NCBI RefSeq assembly: GCF_024586915.1
Contig: NZ_JANBVS010000003.1
Coordinates: 1 to 64,000 of the forward strand
Reading direction: 5' to 3'
DNA: 64,000 nucleotides
Origin: Bradyrhizobium sp. SRS-191
Lineage (GTDB): Bacteria > Pseudomonadota > Alphaproteobacteria > Rhizobiales > Xanthobacteraceae
The notes under the pieces are model-generated. The model was given only the letters and a program-made list of their open reading frames with translations, had not been told where the DNA came from and did no database searches. Shown piece after piece: positions 1-20,567 of this stretch; within the stretch, counting starts at the first letter, position 1, and each line of letters starts with the position of its first letter. A program made the translations under genes and the position numbers.

Positions 1-3000
1 CGCCTGGATCATGGTCACGCCATGCCGCGCCACGATCGCCTTCAGCACCGCCGGATCATGCGCCGCCATGCGATCGACGAGCACGATCCGCGCGCCGTGC
101 GTCAGTGGCAGCCACAGCTCCAGCACCGCGATGTCGAACGACAGCGAGGTCAGACCGAGCACACGGTCCTCAGCACGGATGCCCGGCTGTTCGGCCATCG
201 TCGCCAGGAAGTTCGTCACTGCGCCATGACGCACCATCACGCCCTTGGGCAGCCCGGTCGAGCCCGAGGTGTAGATCACATAGGCCAGGTTCTCGGGATG
301 AACCTCTGCAGCGAGATTGCCCGCATCACCGTCACCCCGTCCGGCCTGCGCATCGAGCAGCCAAGCTTCCGCTCCGCTCACCTCAAGCACCGGCGCGAAG
401 CGATCCTGCAACTCAGCCTGCGTCAGCAGCAACTTCGCACCGCTATCTCCGAGCATGTGAGCGAGCCGCTCGGACGGATAATCCGGGTCGAGCGGCAAAT
501 AGGCTCCGCCGGCCTTGAGCACCGCGAGCAGCGCCACCATCATCGTGACGCTGCGGTCCAGCGCCAGACCGACCACCATATCAGCGCCGATCCCGCGCGC
601 CCTGAGACGAGACGCCAGCCGGTTCGCGCGCGCATTCAGCTCGCCATAGCTGATCGTGGCATCGCTGTGGACCAGCGCGATCGCGTCAGGTGCGCGTGCG
701 GCCTGCGCTTCGAATCGTCGATGCAGACAGCGCGTGTCCTGCTCCCGCGCCGTCGCATTCCACGCCCTGAGCAATCGCGCACGATCCCCTGCCGGAACGA
801 CGTCGAGCCGGCGCACCGGCATGTGCGGATCAGTTTCCAGCACTGACGCCAGCCGATCGAGCGCCTGTTGCATCATCGCGCAGATCCGCTCCGGCGGCAC
901 GGGGCCGACGACCTGAGCCGTGAGACGCAGGCCATCACCGTCGTCGTCGACAGCCAGCATCAGCGGGTAGTTGGTGCGCTCCTCGACTCCCAGCCATTCG
1001 ATCGCCCGAAGCGGGCTTGCAGGCGCCACCGTGACGTCATGCTCCCTTCGGCTGTGTCGATAGTTCAGAATAGCCGTGAACAGCGGGGCCGGCGGCGCGA
1101 CGCCGCTGCAGCGCTGGGCCATCGCCAATGAGGCATGCTCATGCGTCGTCAGCTCAGCCAGCCGGGCATGCGCCGCGCGCACGCTGTCCTCGACCGAGGT
1201 GCTGTCGAGATCCAGGCGCAACGGCAGCGTATTGATGAACAGGCCGAGGCTCCGATCAAGCTCGGCGCCAGCCTGCATGCGGCCGAGCAGCACGGTGCCG
1301 AACACGACCTGCTCGCGGCCGCTGCTGCGAGCGAGCACTTGCCCGAAAGCGAGATGGCAGAGGCTTGCCAGGCTGACACCGATGCGTCGCGCCAGGGATC
1401 GCAGCCGACCGTCGAGCGCGGAAGCAATCGGCAACTTCGCTTCGCACACGCCGTCGCCATCGCTGCGCACCTCCATAAGCCCGAACGGCGCAGTCGGCGC
1501 ATCGATATCCGCGAGCATGCCGCGGAAAAAATGCTGCTCGGCCTCCTGCCTCACGGCATCACGGGTTCGGGCGACGAGATTGCGGAACGGCGTCGGGGCC
1601 GGCAGGGCATGCGCCCGCCCCGACATGATGGCCTCGACCTCCCGGTGAATGGCCTCCAAGGTCGAATGATCACCGATCATGTGGTGAAGCAGGACGAGCA
1701 GCAGCACGCGATCGTGCTCGGGATCATGCGCGACGGCGAACCGCAGCAGCGGCGCCTTGGCGAGATCGAGCCGGGTTGATCTTGGATCGAACCGCCGGGC
1801 GAGTTGCAGATGCGCCGGCTCGTCGCCACCGAGCGCGAGTTCGGTGACCTCGATCCGCACATGGCGCCAGACCACCTGCGCCGGAACGGACAGACCATCC
1901 CAGACGATCGACGTCCGCAGCACGTCGTGCCGGTCGATCACCTGCTGAACCGCGGCGAGATAGCGATCGAGCAGGTCGCGGTCGGGAAACGCCATCTGGG
2001 CGACCAGCACGTAAGGGTCTCCCTCCGTCGCCAGCATGTGATGAAACAGGATGCCCTCCTGCAGCGGCGACAGCGCGTAGACGTCCTGGATGTTGGCAAC
2101 GCCGCCGGGCACCTGATCGACCACCCGCTCGATCTCCGGCTGGCTGAGGGCGATCAGCGGCAGCATCTCCGGCGTGATCGCCGTCGTCTGGGCCGTGACG
2201 AGATTGGCCGGAATGCCGGTCTGCTCGATACGCCGAACGCCTGACGCGAGCTCGCGCAGCACCGGCTTCACGAACACGGTCTGTGCATTGGTCGTGAAAC
2301 CGCGACGCTGCAGGCGGTCCAGCAGACGAACGATCAGAAGCGACTGCCCGCCGAGCTCGAAGAAATGATCGTTCCGTCCGATCTGCTCGATGCCGAGAAG
2401 CTCGCTCCAGATCGCTGCGAGCTCGCGCTCGATCTCGCCCTGGGGCGCCTCGTAGATCCGGCGCGGCAGAGCGCCGTCGTCCGGGGCCGGCAAGGCACGC
2501 CGGTCGACCTTGCCGTTCGGCGTCAGCGGAAGCACCGGCAGGCAGACGATCGCCGAGGGCACCATGTAGTCTGGGAGGCAGGCCTGCAGGTCGGCGCGCA
2601 ATCGAGCGCTCCACTGCGCGGCATCACCCACCTCGTCGGTCGGCACGACATAGGCCGTGAGCGTTGCGTCGCCTTGCGCAGTGCGGCGCGCCAGTACGGC
2701 GGAGTCGCGCACCCCGGCGAGCGCGCTCAAGCGCGCCTCGATCTCGCCGAGCTCGATGCGGAAGCCGCGGATCTTGACCTGATGATCGTTGCGGCCGAGG
2801 AATTCGATGTCGCCATCGGCACGATAGCGGCCGAGATCGCCGGTGCGGTACATGCGCGCATCGTCAGCAGGCGCAAACGGATCGGCCGCGAAGCGCTCAG
2901 CCGTGAGATCATCCCGGTTGAGATAGCCCCGCGCGATCCCGGCGCCGCCGATCCAGATCTCGCCGACCGCGCCGCGCGGCACCGGCAGACCTGCCCCGTC

Positions 3001-5486
3001 GAGCAGATAGATCCGGGCATTGGCGATCGGACGTCCGATCGGAACGACATCATCGCCGAAGGCCGGAGGGCGCCGCCATGCCGTGGCGCAGACGGTGGCT
3101 TCCGTGGGCCCATAGGCGTTGAACACGGCAACGCTCGGCGGCAGCGCCGCGATGAGCTCGGCCCTCGGCAGTTCGCCCGCCAGCACCAGGACCTCGAGAG
3201 CAGCGAGGCGCGCGAGGTCCGGCCGGCCCTGCAGCATCGCTGGCGGCAGCGTGGCATGGGTGATGCGGTGGTCAGCGAGATAATCGAGAAGCAACGAGGC
3301 GTCGCGATGGGCGTCGCGCCCGATCAGATGCAACTCGGCGCCGGAACACAGCGCCATGACGATGTCCCACACGCTTGCATCGAAGCTGAGGGACGCGAAC
3401 TGGACGATGCGGCTGCCCTCGCTGAGATCGAACAGCGCAATCTGCGCCAGCGCGAGATTAACCAGCCCGAAGTGCTCGATCATCGCTCCCTTCGGCTTGC
3501 CGGTGGAGCCGGAGGTGTAGATCACGTAGGCGAGATGGCGTGATGTCAGACCGTCAATCGAGGGCGCGACGTCGGGCGCGTCCCGCCACGCTGACGCATC
3601 GCGCCTGACGTCGATGACCGGGCATAGGACGTCGCCGAGCGTCGCGATCCCCTCATCGTCACACAGCAGCAGCAGAGGCGCGGCGTCGGCCAAGATCTCG
3701 CGTAGCCGCTGTGACGGGTAAACCGGATCGAGCGGCAGATAGGCTGCGCCCGCCTTGAGAACCGCGAGAATGCTGACGATCGCATCGATGCCGCGCTGCT
3801 GACAGATCGCGACCAGACGATCGGGACCGGCGCCGCGCGCAACGAGATGATGCGCGAGGCGATTGGCCCTCTGCTCGAGTTCCTGATAGGTCAGGCGAAC
3901 ACCGTCATACACCAGCGCCACGGCAGACGGCCGGCGGTGGACCTGGTCGGTGATCAGTTCCTGGATGCAGCGGTCCGGCGGGGTGAATAGATCCGTGCTG
4001 TTCCAGCGGTCCAGCAGCAGCGACCGCTCCTCGCCGGACAGCAGATCGATCCCATGCACGGGCTGACCGATGTCGATGACCATGGCCCGCAGTGCAGCGA
4101 ACAGGTAAGAGCGATAGCGCAGCACCGTGTCGCGGTCGAACAGCGCCGTCGCATAATTCAGATGTCCGACGATGCGGCCGGCCGTCTCGCTGAGGTCGAG
4201 CTCGAGATCGAACTTGATCTGCCGCTGCGCGGTCGCAAGACGCTCGACCTCGATGCCGGGCAGTGCGAGCCGGCCGATCTCGTTGCTCTGCCAGGCGAAG
4301 ACGGTCTGGAAGATGGGCGTGTACTCCGGTTCGCGCGGCGGCTGGAGCGCATCGACGAGCTGCTCGAACGGAAGATCCTGATGGTCCTGCGCCGCCAATG
4401 CTGCCGCCTTCACCCGCGCGATCAATTGCCCCACATCGGGCGACTCCGTCAGATCGAGGCGCAGCGCCAGCATATTGGCGAAGAAGCCGATCAGCCCTTC
4501 CACCTGGGCCTGTGTCCGGTTTGCCGTGGGCGTGCCGACCACGACATCGTGCTGACCGGCGAGCCGCGACAGCACGATGGCCCAGGCCGAAAGCACGATC
4601 ACGAACGGCGTGGCGCCGATCGTGCGGCCAAGCTGCCCGATGGCGCCCGACAGCTCGCTGTCGACCTCGACCGGCACAGATGCTCCCGCCAACGATCGCG
4701 GCGCCGTGCGCGGACGATCGGTCGGCAATGCCAGCACCGGCGGCGCCCCGGCCAGCGCCGTCGTCCAATGATCGAGCTGGCGCTTCAGCCGCTCATGCGT
4801 CAGAGCTCCCCGCTGCCACGCTGCAAAATCCGGGTACTGCAACGCGAGTGGCGGCAGCGGATCGTCCTCGCCGGCAACGCATGCGCCGTACAGAGCCGAA
4901 AGCTCGCGCACGATCACGCCCATCGACCATCCGTCGGCGACGATGTGATGCAAGCTGAGGAGTGCGACGTGCACGTCATCATCGAGCCGGATCAGGTCGA
5001 TGCGGATCAGTGGTCCGCGGGCCAGATCGAACGGCACGCCCCGGCGTCGGTCGAGCAGCTCGGACAAGTGCTGGTCGCGATCCGGCCGGCCACGCAGATC
5101 ATGCGATGTCAACGGCAACGCCGTATCGGGCGGCAACAGCTGCACCTGTGGCGCGCCCTGCTCGACAACGAAGATCGTGCGCAACGCCTCGTGGCGCGCG
5201 AGCAGACGATCGAGACTGCGGCGCCAGGCTGCGACATCGAGCTGCCCCTCCAGCCGCAGCACGGCATCGAGATGATAGTTCGTGCCGGTGCCCTCGAGCT
5301 GCGTCACCAGCCACAGCTGCTGTTGCGCAAACGACAGCGGCAGCTTGTCGCCGCGATCGATGGTCGGGATTGCTCCGGGATCGAGCCGACCGCTCCTGCG
5401 GCCCCGCTCCCTGGCGGCGAGCGCGAGGCGCTGCAGCTCTTCCCAGCCGAGATCCTTCAGGTCGGGCTTGGCTGATGCTCGTCTCA

Positions 5487-5490
<4 letters not shown>
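1..5490 (-). CDS. Non-ribosomal peptide synthetase 2, C-A-PCP-C-A..., truncated by the window edge
   Basis: Extends siderophore-type peptide assembly after NRPS 1. Reading from 5490 downward, 1830 codons are open to the edge. Order: condensation domain (HHIVADG near residue 181), adenylation domain (YTSGSTGKPKG near 660), PCP (GGQSLL, carrier Ser near 1049), second condensation domain (HHMLATEGD near 1149, HHMIGDH near 1270), second adenylation domain (YTSGSTGLPKG near 1742), cut off after its TMIQA segment. By eye the first adenylation pocket reads D-A-W-T-V-A-A-V-C, close to the classical Phe code. The partial second reads D-I-L-Q, as in Gly-type domains. Start ATG (5490) overlaps the NRPS 1 stop by 4 bases (ATGA), so the two are translationally coupled. 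The second condensation domain resembles dual epimerisation/condensation domains. Later modules and any terminal thioesterase lie outside the window. The family is certain; substrate calls are predictions. Confidence 0.95.
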
Positions 5491-15206
<9,716 letters not shown>

Positions 15207-15262
15207 GTCGTTGAATATCCGGTGGCAGCGTGGGTTCGGTCAGCAGGCTCGGCGGAGGCGGC

Positions 15263-16225
15263 TCATTGCAGCCGATGGGCCTGCGCCATCGCGACGATCA
15301 CGCGCCGCGGTCCCTTGAACGGCTCGCGCGCGTGCGCCGTCAGCATGTTGTCCAACATCACAACGTCGCCCGTCTGCCAGGGGAAGATGATCTTGTGCCG
15401 GTCGAGCACGCCGCGCACCGCGGCGAGCGTCGCGTCCTCGATCGGCGAGCCGTCGCCGTAATAGGCATTGCGCGGCAGCTCCAAGGCATCACCGACGATG
15501 TCGAGCAGGCTTTCGCGCACCTCTGGTGCAAGGCTCGAGACATGGAACAGGTGCGCCTGGTTGAACCAGACGACATCCCCGGTCACGGGATGGACCGCGG
15601 TGCCCTGGCAGACCTGCCGGGTGCGCAGCTCATCGCCGTCCTTCCATTCGCAGGTGATCGAATGGGCGGCGCAGTAGGCCTCGACATCCGCCTTGGATTC
15701 CGTGCCGAACACCTGCCGCCAGTCGACATCGAGGCCGCTGCCATAGTTGCGGACATACATGACGCCCTTCTCGGCAAACCGGCTCCGGATGGCATCGGGC
15801 ATGTCGCGGTAGATCAGCCGGCTGTCGGCGATCGGCGTCTCGCCGCCCTGTTGCGCCGCCTGCTGGCAGTAGAACCAGATCTTCATCGGCCAGTCGCGCG
15901 TATAGGCCTGCTCGTTGTGCAGCGGAATGCTCTGGTGCGGCGGATACTCCGTCGAGGTGTAGACGCCGGAGCTGACCTGCGTGCGCGGCGTCGAGCCGAA
16001 CTCATAGGTGAGCAGCGGATCGCCGAAGCTCGCGGCGAAACTCCTGAACCCCTCGGCGCCGTCGAGATGGAAATCGCGGAACAGAATCCCGCCGCTCGCA
16101 TACAGCTGACGCTGGATCATGTCGCGCAGCTCGCTGACGACATCCGTCAGAGGTTGCTGCCTGCGGCTGGCCCGCAAAAGGAACGGAAGCGCCTCTCGAT
16201 CTATTTTAGGTTGTATCATGAACAT
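15263..16225 (-). CDS. TauD/SyrP-family Fe(II)/2-oxoglutarate dioxygenase, candidate aspartyl beta-hydroxylase
   Basis: A 320-residue TauD/TfdA-fold oxygenase. The iron ligands are visible: H103 and E105 in LHNEQ, and distal H298 in LTAHARE, with a nearby Arg (FKGPRR) suited to 2-oxoglutarate. SyrP-type members beta-hydroxylate carrier-bound Asp in NRPS pathways; beta-hydroxy-Asp is a bidentate iron ligand in many lipopeptide siderophores. The gene sits 56 bases before NRPS 1, whose first module carries an Asp-type pocket, so it is the expected partner. ATG codons at 16225 and 16219 are both possible starts. Taurine dioxygenase activity is unlikely given the context. Family is certain; substrate is inferred from the neighbour. 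Confidence 0.93.
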   Translation of the reverse strand: MFMIQPKIDREALPFLLRASRRQQPLTDVVSELRDMIQRQLYASGGILFRDFHLDGAEGFRSFAASFGDPLLTYEFGSTPRTQVSSGVYTSTEYPPHQSIPLHNEQAYTRDWPMKIWFYCQQAAQQGGETPIADSRLIYRDMPDAIRSRFAEKGVMYVRNYGSGLDVDWRQVFGTESKADVEAYCAAHSITCEWKDGDELRTRQVCQGTAVHPVTGDVVWFNQAHLFHVSSLAPEVRESLLDIVGDALELPRNAYYGDGSPIEDATLAAVRGVLDRHKIIFPWQTGDVVMLDNMLTAHAREPFKGPRRVIVAMAQAHRLQ

Positions 16226-16301
16226 GATTCCTCCCCACTTCCTTCCAAATCAGCATCAGCTCGTCTTCAAGAGTCCGGCCCGCTCGCTAGGCGCGCACGC
16301 C

Positions 16302-17027
16302 TCACCCCGCGCCGGCTGCCGCAAGCCGCGGAGATCCCTGCCGCGCCAGCAGCGCGGTGATGCGGCTCAACAGCTCGGCCTGCTGCGCGTGAATGAAGAA
16401 ATGGTCGCCGGGCAGCATGTCGAACCCGAAGCCCGCCGCTGTCTCGCCGCGCCAGGCCTCCAGCGCCTCGCGGCGCGTCTCGTCGCTGTCGCCGCCGAAC
16501 ACATGAACCGGACAAGGCAAGGGCGGCCGTTGCCGATGGACGTAGTTGCCGCACATCAGGAAGTCGGCCCGCAGGATCGGCAAAGCGTGCCCCATGATCT
16601 CCGCGCTCTGCAGGGCCTCCCGAGGCGTTCCCTTCAGCCTCGTCAGTTCGTCGCGAAGCGCGTCATCGCCGAGCGGCTCCCGCCAGCGGCCGCCGTCGCG
16701 CATGGCCGGCGCCTCGGTCCCCGACACCAGCAACATCTCCGGCTGCGCTGCCCCGCGCGCAAGCAATCCGTGCGCGACCTCGAATGCGATCAATCCACCG
16801 AGACTGTGCCCGAACAGCACATAAGGCGCAGTCCGCCGCTCGCCGGCCAGCTCAGCCGCAAGCTGATCCGCCAAGGCAGCAGGATCCGTCTGCAGCGGCT
16901 CGTCCATTCGCATGCCGCGCCCCGGCAGCTCCATGGGGACGACATCGATCCATGCCGGCAGAACTCGCCGCCAGCGCGCATAGATCATTGCGCTGCCTCC
17001 CGCGTAGGGCAAACAGATCAGCCGCAT
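16302..17027 (-). CDS. Type II thioesterase (GrsT-like) of the NRPS cluster
   Basis: A 241-residue alpha/beta hydrolase beginning MRLICLPYAGGSA. The nucleophile elbow GHSLG puts Ser at 75, an Asp lies near 180, and the catalytic His is in GDHFF near 209. These stand-alone editing enzymes remove misloaded acyl groups from carrier domains. The frame stays open upstream, but I chose the ATG at 17027 because the protein aligns from MRLIC and an earlier start would overlap mbtH. It lies 20 bases after the mbtH stop and 76 bases before the dioxygenase gene, in one transcription unit. Confidence 0.95.
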   Translation of the reverse strand: MRLICLPYAGGSAMIYARWRRVLPAWIDVVPMELPGRGMRMDEPLQTDPAALADQLAAELAGERRTAPYVLFGHSLGGLIAFEVAHGLLARGAAQPEMLLVSGTEAPAMRDGGRWREPLGDDALRDELTRLKGTPREALQSAEIMGHALPILRADFLMCGNYVHRQRPPLPCPVHVFGGDSDETRREALEAWRGETAAGFGFDMLPGDHFFIHAQQAELLSRITALLARQGSPRLAAAGAG

Positions 17028-17047
17028 CGCAGCCAGTCTCCCGTGCT

Positions 17048-17284
17048 TCAGGATTGCGCTGCCGGCGTGGCCTGAGAATTGTCCTGCATAAATTTGCGCA
17101 GCGAGAGCGGCCGCATGTCGGTCCAGACCCGCTCGATATGGTCCAGACATTCCTTCTTGCTGCCGGTGACGCCGACAGCGGTCCAGCCGTTCGGGATGTC
17201 CTTGAACGTCGGCCAGATCGAATATTGCTCTTCGTGATTCACGACGACGGTGAAGGTGACGTCATCTCTGTCGAAGACCATCAT
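17048..17284 (-). CDS. mbtH: MbtH-like protein, NRPS adenylation-domain chaperone
   Basis: A 78-residue MbtH-family protein with all family signatures: [14 protein letters not shown] and [10 protein letters not shown]. MbtH proteins bind adenylation domains and are often needed for their solubility and activity. It is the first gene after a 342-base gap and is followed closely by the thioesterase, dioxygenase and NRPS genes, so it probably leads the biosynthetic operon. Two consecutive ATGs start the frame; an AGGAG sequence lies about 11 bases upstream. The C-terminal tail after KFMQD is variable in the family. Confidence 0.96.
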   Translation of the reverse strand: MMVFDRDDVTFTVVVNHEEQYSIWPTFKDIPNGWTAVGVTGSKKECLDHIERVWTDMRPLSLRKFMQDNSQATPAAQS

Positions 17285-17336
17285 GTCCGGCTACTCCTAC
17301 TAACAAGCGATGGCGATGAACTACGAGTAATGCAGT

Positions 17337-17351
17337 TGAGAATGACAGTCA
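17337..17351 (-). promoter_or_regulatory. Candidate iron-responsive operator (Fur/IRO-like) before mbtH
   Basis: The sequence TGAGAATGACAGTCA fits TGA-N9-TCA, the published rhizobial IRO half-pattern. It also matches the Fur 7-1-7 consensus TGATAATnATTATCA at 10 of 14 defined positions. It lies 53 bases before the mbtH ATG. On the minus strand TTGACT overlaps it and, 17 bases on, TACTCG could be a weak -10. Iron repression would suit a siderophore operon, but the motif is short and could be chance; Bradyrhizobium normally relies on Irr and Fur rather than RirA. Confidence 0.4.
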
Positions 17352-17571
17352 AAAGGATACCGCTACTCAAAGTTTTTAATCTCTCCAAGGTGACGTCTTC
17401 GCGACAACTCAACATCAGGATGCATGCGTATTCAGCCGGTGAGCAGGCACATCAATGACGATTCGATCGATCATCACGCATTGCGCGACGGCATGATCCT
17501 GCGCACGAACAACAATTTTAATGATTCGCTTGAAGCGATGATTGCGACCAACTCATCGCTTTGAAATCAAT

Positions 17572-17599
17572 GGCCGCCGCGCATCTTCCCGCAGCGGCC
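17572..17599 (-). terminator. GC-rich hairpin after the receptor gene
   Basis: On the minus strand GGCCGC pairs with GCGGCC across a GC-rich loop, 28 bases after the receptor stop. There is no clear U-run, so it is a plausible but weak intrinsic terminator, or a 3' stabilising hairpin separating the receptor transcript from mbtH. Confidence 0.35.
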
Positions 17600-17626
17600 T
17601 CATGATCGGGCTTGTCTCTGTCGGGC

Positions 17627-19954
17627 TCAGAAGTTGAACGTCGTCGAGACGAGATAGGTGCGTGGTGCTCCGAGCGTGATCACGCCGCTATAGGCGGATG
17701 CCCAATAGGCCTTGTTGAACACGTTCTCGACGCTGGCGCGAACGACGATCGGCTTTCCATTCCACGGCGATTTGAAGGTGTAGCGCGCGCCGAGATCGAC
17801 CCGCGTCCAATCGGGCAACGAAATCGTATTCTTCACGTCGACGTACTGAGCCCCGGTGTAGACGACTCGTCCGGTCAGGGTCAGATCCCGCATGAAGGAC
17901 GTATCCCACTCGGCGCCGAGACTGGCGGTGAGCTCGGGCACGCCGACCGCACGCTTGCCGTCCGTCGCTCCTCCCTGGGTCTGCTCCTGCACGCCATGCG
18001 TATAGGCGACACCACCCAGCAGCCGCAGCGACGGCATGACCTCGCCGAACACGTTGAACTCGGCGCCGGTGTTGCGTTGCAAGCCGTTGAGAGCCTGGCT
18101 CGCCTGCGTCGCGCCTGCCGCGGTCACGCTGATGACGCTCGGCCGTGAGATATCGAAGGCGCTGACGGTGGTCGTGATGCGGCCGAAATCGACCTTGACA
18201 CCCGCTTCGACCTGTTTGGTCTGGCCGGGCGGGAACACCGTGCCGACATTCGCGAAATTGCCGGTCACGACGACCGGCGTCTGCAGGCCCTCGATGTAGT
18301 TGGCGTAGAGCGAGACATGCTCGACCGGCTTGATCACGAGCGCATAGGCCGGGGTCCAGACCGAGGTATCTGCGAACGGCCGGCTCGTGGTGTTGGGAAG
18401 AAAATTCGCGACCTCCGTGCCTGCCGTTTGCCGGCGGGCGCCGACCGTCAGCTGGATCCGCTTGTTGAGAATCGACATGGTGTCGGAGACGCCCACGCTC
18501 CACAGATTGGCCCCGACCTGCTGATTGGCCGCCAGGGTGGACGAGAAGCCCGTCAGCGGGATGTTGCTCGGATCGGCATAGAGGTTCCACGCCGTCGCCG
18601 GGATGGTCGCGGCAGTCACGACGCGCTGCGTATAGGTGCGATCGGTGACGGAATAACCGACATTGAGGGCATGGTTGATCGGCCCGGTGTCAGCCGTCAT
18701 GCGGAAGCCGGCTTCGCCGGCAAATGTCTGGTAGGTCTCGCTTCCCGTCAATGGAAGGCCGCTCAGGGCGCCCGTGTTGGAAATCACCGGCGAGGCATAG
18801 CGGTAGTTGATGTTGCTGTCGTGATACCCGAATCCCGCATAAGCCGTGATGCGGTCATTGAGATCGACTTCGCCCTTCACCGTGGAGAAGAAATCGGTCG
18901 GGGCGTAGTACGCCCACGGAACCTGGAAGTTGGTGCCGGGCGACGGCGGCGCCGGAATGCTGGTCGTCGTCGCTCCGACGGTGAAGAACCGCAGCGGCGG
19001 ATTCAGCTGATCGGCCTGATAGCCGACATCCGCGTCGATCCGCACATTCTCGCCGTGATAATCGACGGCGAGATGGGCGTTGCCGAACTCGTCCTTCTGA
19101 CGGTCCCACGGCGTGTTGCCGTTCACATAGGTGCTGTTCAGCCGGACGCCCCACTCCTTGTGCTCGCCATAGCGACGACTGACGTCGACCTGCTCGCCGA
19201 ATTGCGACTTCGAGGCGTAGGTCGTCGTCAGCTGCGTGATGTCAGCATCGGGCGCATGCTTCGTCACCAGATTGACGCTGCCGCCGACGGCGCCGCCGCT
19301 CGATGCACCCGTACCGCCCACGGTCATGCCGTTGAGCAGGGCCGCGGGCCCCTTCAGCAGTTCCACGCGCTCGATGAAGTTGGCGCCCGTCGAGTAGTAC
19401 GGCGCGATACCGGCCAGGCCGTTCAACGCATAGTCGCCGCTGTCGTAGTAGAAGCCGCGGATGAAAAGGCTGTCGGCACCACCGCCGGCCGCCTGGATCG
19501 TCCGCACCGAGGGATCGTTGACCAGTACGTCGCGGATGGTGCGGGCCTGCTGGTTCTGGATCAGCTGCGAGGTGAAGCTCGTCTGGTTGAACGGCGTGTC
19601 CATCACGCCGCGATTGCCGAGCAGGCCGAGGCCGCCGCCGGTTGCGACCTGGCCGCCGGCATAGGGGGACGGCGGCGCGCCGATCGTGCCGGTCGAGGGC
19701 GTCACGTAGGGCACGGGAGCCCTCGGCGGCAGGTTGCGCGTCGCGACACGCCGCTGCGCGTTCCGTGTGGTGGTGGCCTGGGTTCTCTGCGTGGCCTGCC
19801 GGGTCTTGGGCTTGGGTGCATCGACGGTCACGTCGGGAAGTTTCATCTGGGCGGATGCCGGCTGAACACCCCCGATCCCCAGCGTGAGCGCCAACGAGCT
19901 TACGAGCCCCCACGACATCAACCTGACGTCTTTATCCTTCGCACGACAAACCAT
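17627..19954 (-). CDS. TonB-dependent siderophore receptor
   Basis: Outer-membrane gated channel importing the ferric siderophore, energised by TonB. From the chosen ATG (19954) it has 775 residues. It shows a signal peptide (MSWGLVSSLALTLGIGG...ASAQ), a possible TonB-box segment LPDVTVDA, a Pro/Thr/Arg-rich linker, a plug domain at about 125-235 (RDVLVNDPSVRT, SLFIRGFYYD, ERVELLKGPAALLNG) and a long beta-barrel ending in Phe (STTFNF). No STN signalling domain precedes the plug, so it should not signal to an ECF sigma factor directly. The frame is open to 20062, but the upstream part lacks export features; MSWG at 19918 is another possible start. Family resemblance is to FhuE/FoxA/FpvA-type receptors. 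Its place beside the NRPS genes suggests it takes up their product. Confidence 0.95.
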   Translation of the reverse strand: MVCRAKDKDVRLMSWGLVSSLALTLGIGGVQPASAQMKLPDVTVDAPKPKTRQATQRTQATTTRNAQRRVATRNLPPRAPVPYVTPSTGTIGAPPSPYAGGQVATGGGLGLLGNRGVMDTPFNQTSFTSQLIQNQQARTIRDVLVNDPSVRTIQAAGGGADSLFIRGFYYDSGDYALNGLAGIAPYYSTGANFIERVELLKGPAALLNGMTVGGTGASSGGAVGGSVNLVTKHAPDADITQLTTTYASKSQFGEQVDVSRRYGEHKEWGVRLNSTYVNGNTPWDRQKDEFGNAHLAVDYHGENVRIDADVGYQADQLNPPLRFFTVGATTTSIPAPPSPGTNFQVPWAYYAPTDFFSTVKGEVDLNDRITAYAGFGYHDSNINYRYASPVISNTGALSGLPLTGSETYQTFAGEAGFRMTADTGPINHALNVGYSVTDRTYTQRVVTAATIPATAWNLYADPSNIPLTGFSSTLAANQQVGANLWSVGVSDTMSILNKRIQLTVGARRQTAGTEVANFLPNTTSRPFADTSVWTPAYALVIKPVEHVSLYANYIEGLQTPVVVTGNFANVGTVFPPGQTKQVEAGVKVDFGRITTTVSAFDISRPSVISVTAAGATQASQALNGLQRNTGAEFNVFGEVMPSLRLLGGVAYTHGVQEQTQGGATDGKRAVGVPELTASLGAEWDTSFMRDLTLTGRVVYTGAQYVDVKNTISLPDWTRVDLGARYTFKSPWNGKPIVVRASVENVFNKAYWASAYSGVITLGAPRTYLVSTTFNF

Positions 19955-20567
19955 TCCGACACCCCAATCATTCCAAGTTCCAACTTGGTTCGTCGGCGCT
20001 CCTAACACACAGGTATTCGAGGATGGCGTCCTGCCACGTAGAACAGGTCTAACAAGCGACACGACTGTCCGCGAACGTGATTCAAGGGATTGTCGTTACA
20101 GCGGGATTTTCTTCGCTGATGCTTCTTCGAAGCCTTCCAAAGAAGCGCAGGAGTCGTCGATAACGACGCAGATCTGCCAGCTCGACTCGGCGCGAACGAA
20201 CTCCGCTCGTTCAACTCCCGGTCATGCCAGACTTTCTTGAACAATTTTAACTCATCAGTCTACAAATTTTTGCTGTGATGTTGCTGCACGCGCGCCGCAG
20301 ACGGGACGAACGATGTCCTGTCATGTGACGACATGCATCAGTCCGTGTCTGATTGTATCACACGCTGCTCGCGCCCATCGCTCTCGGACGAGCAGCGCGG
20401 GGCCTGAGTTACGGATCGATCGAGAATGGACGTGCGCCATCGCGCGTCATGCGTTCACATGGCGCAAGGCATCGCACATGAGCGAGTGAGCGGCATGACC
20501 TCGGATCCGAGGTCAGCGCGATTTCGATGACGATGATGCTCGCTTTCAATGCGAGGCGCGCGATCGC
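19955..20567. other. Long intergenic region upstream of the receptor
   Basis: 613 bases with no convincing gene. The short ORFs here have atypical composition and no recognisable domain. It should hold the receptor promoter; AT-rich tracts occur at about 20235-20275. Partial palindromes are present: CATGT-N4-ACATG at 20322-20335 and GAACGA...TCGTTC near 20200. I could not find a clear Irr or Fur box. Confidence 0.5.

Larger units (their letters stand above)
17285..17626. other. Intergenic region between receptor and mbtH
   Basis: 342 bases without a convincing gene. It holds the probable mbtH promoter and the Fur/IRO-like palindrome on the right-hand strand side, and a GC-rich inverted repeat close to the receptor stop. 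It is noticeably more AT-rich than its surroundings near 17370-17400 and 17500-17560, as expected for a promoter segment. Confidence 0.6.

Noticed and set aside
4054..5475. Plus-strand frame of 473 codons opposite NRPS 2
   Set aside because: Antisense to condensation and adenylation domains with all core motifs; no domain in the product.
15263..16225. Taurine dioxygenase (tauD) as the name of the dioxygenase
   Set aside because: The fold is shared, but there are no taurine transport genes and its neighbours are NRPS genes with an Asp-type module.
20002..20244. 80-codon minus-strand ORF upstream of the receptor
   Set aside because: Charged and Ser-rich, no ribosome-binding site or domain, and it occupies the likely receptor promoter.
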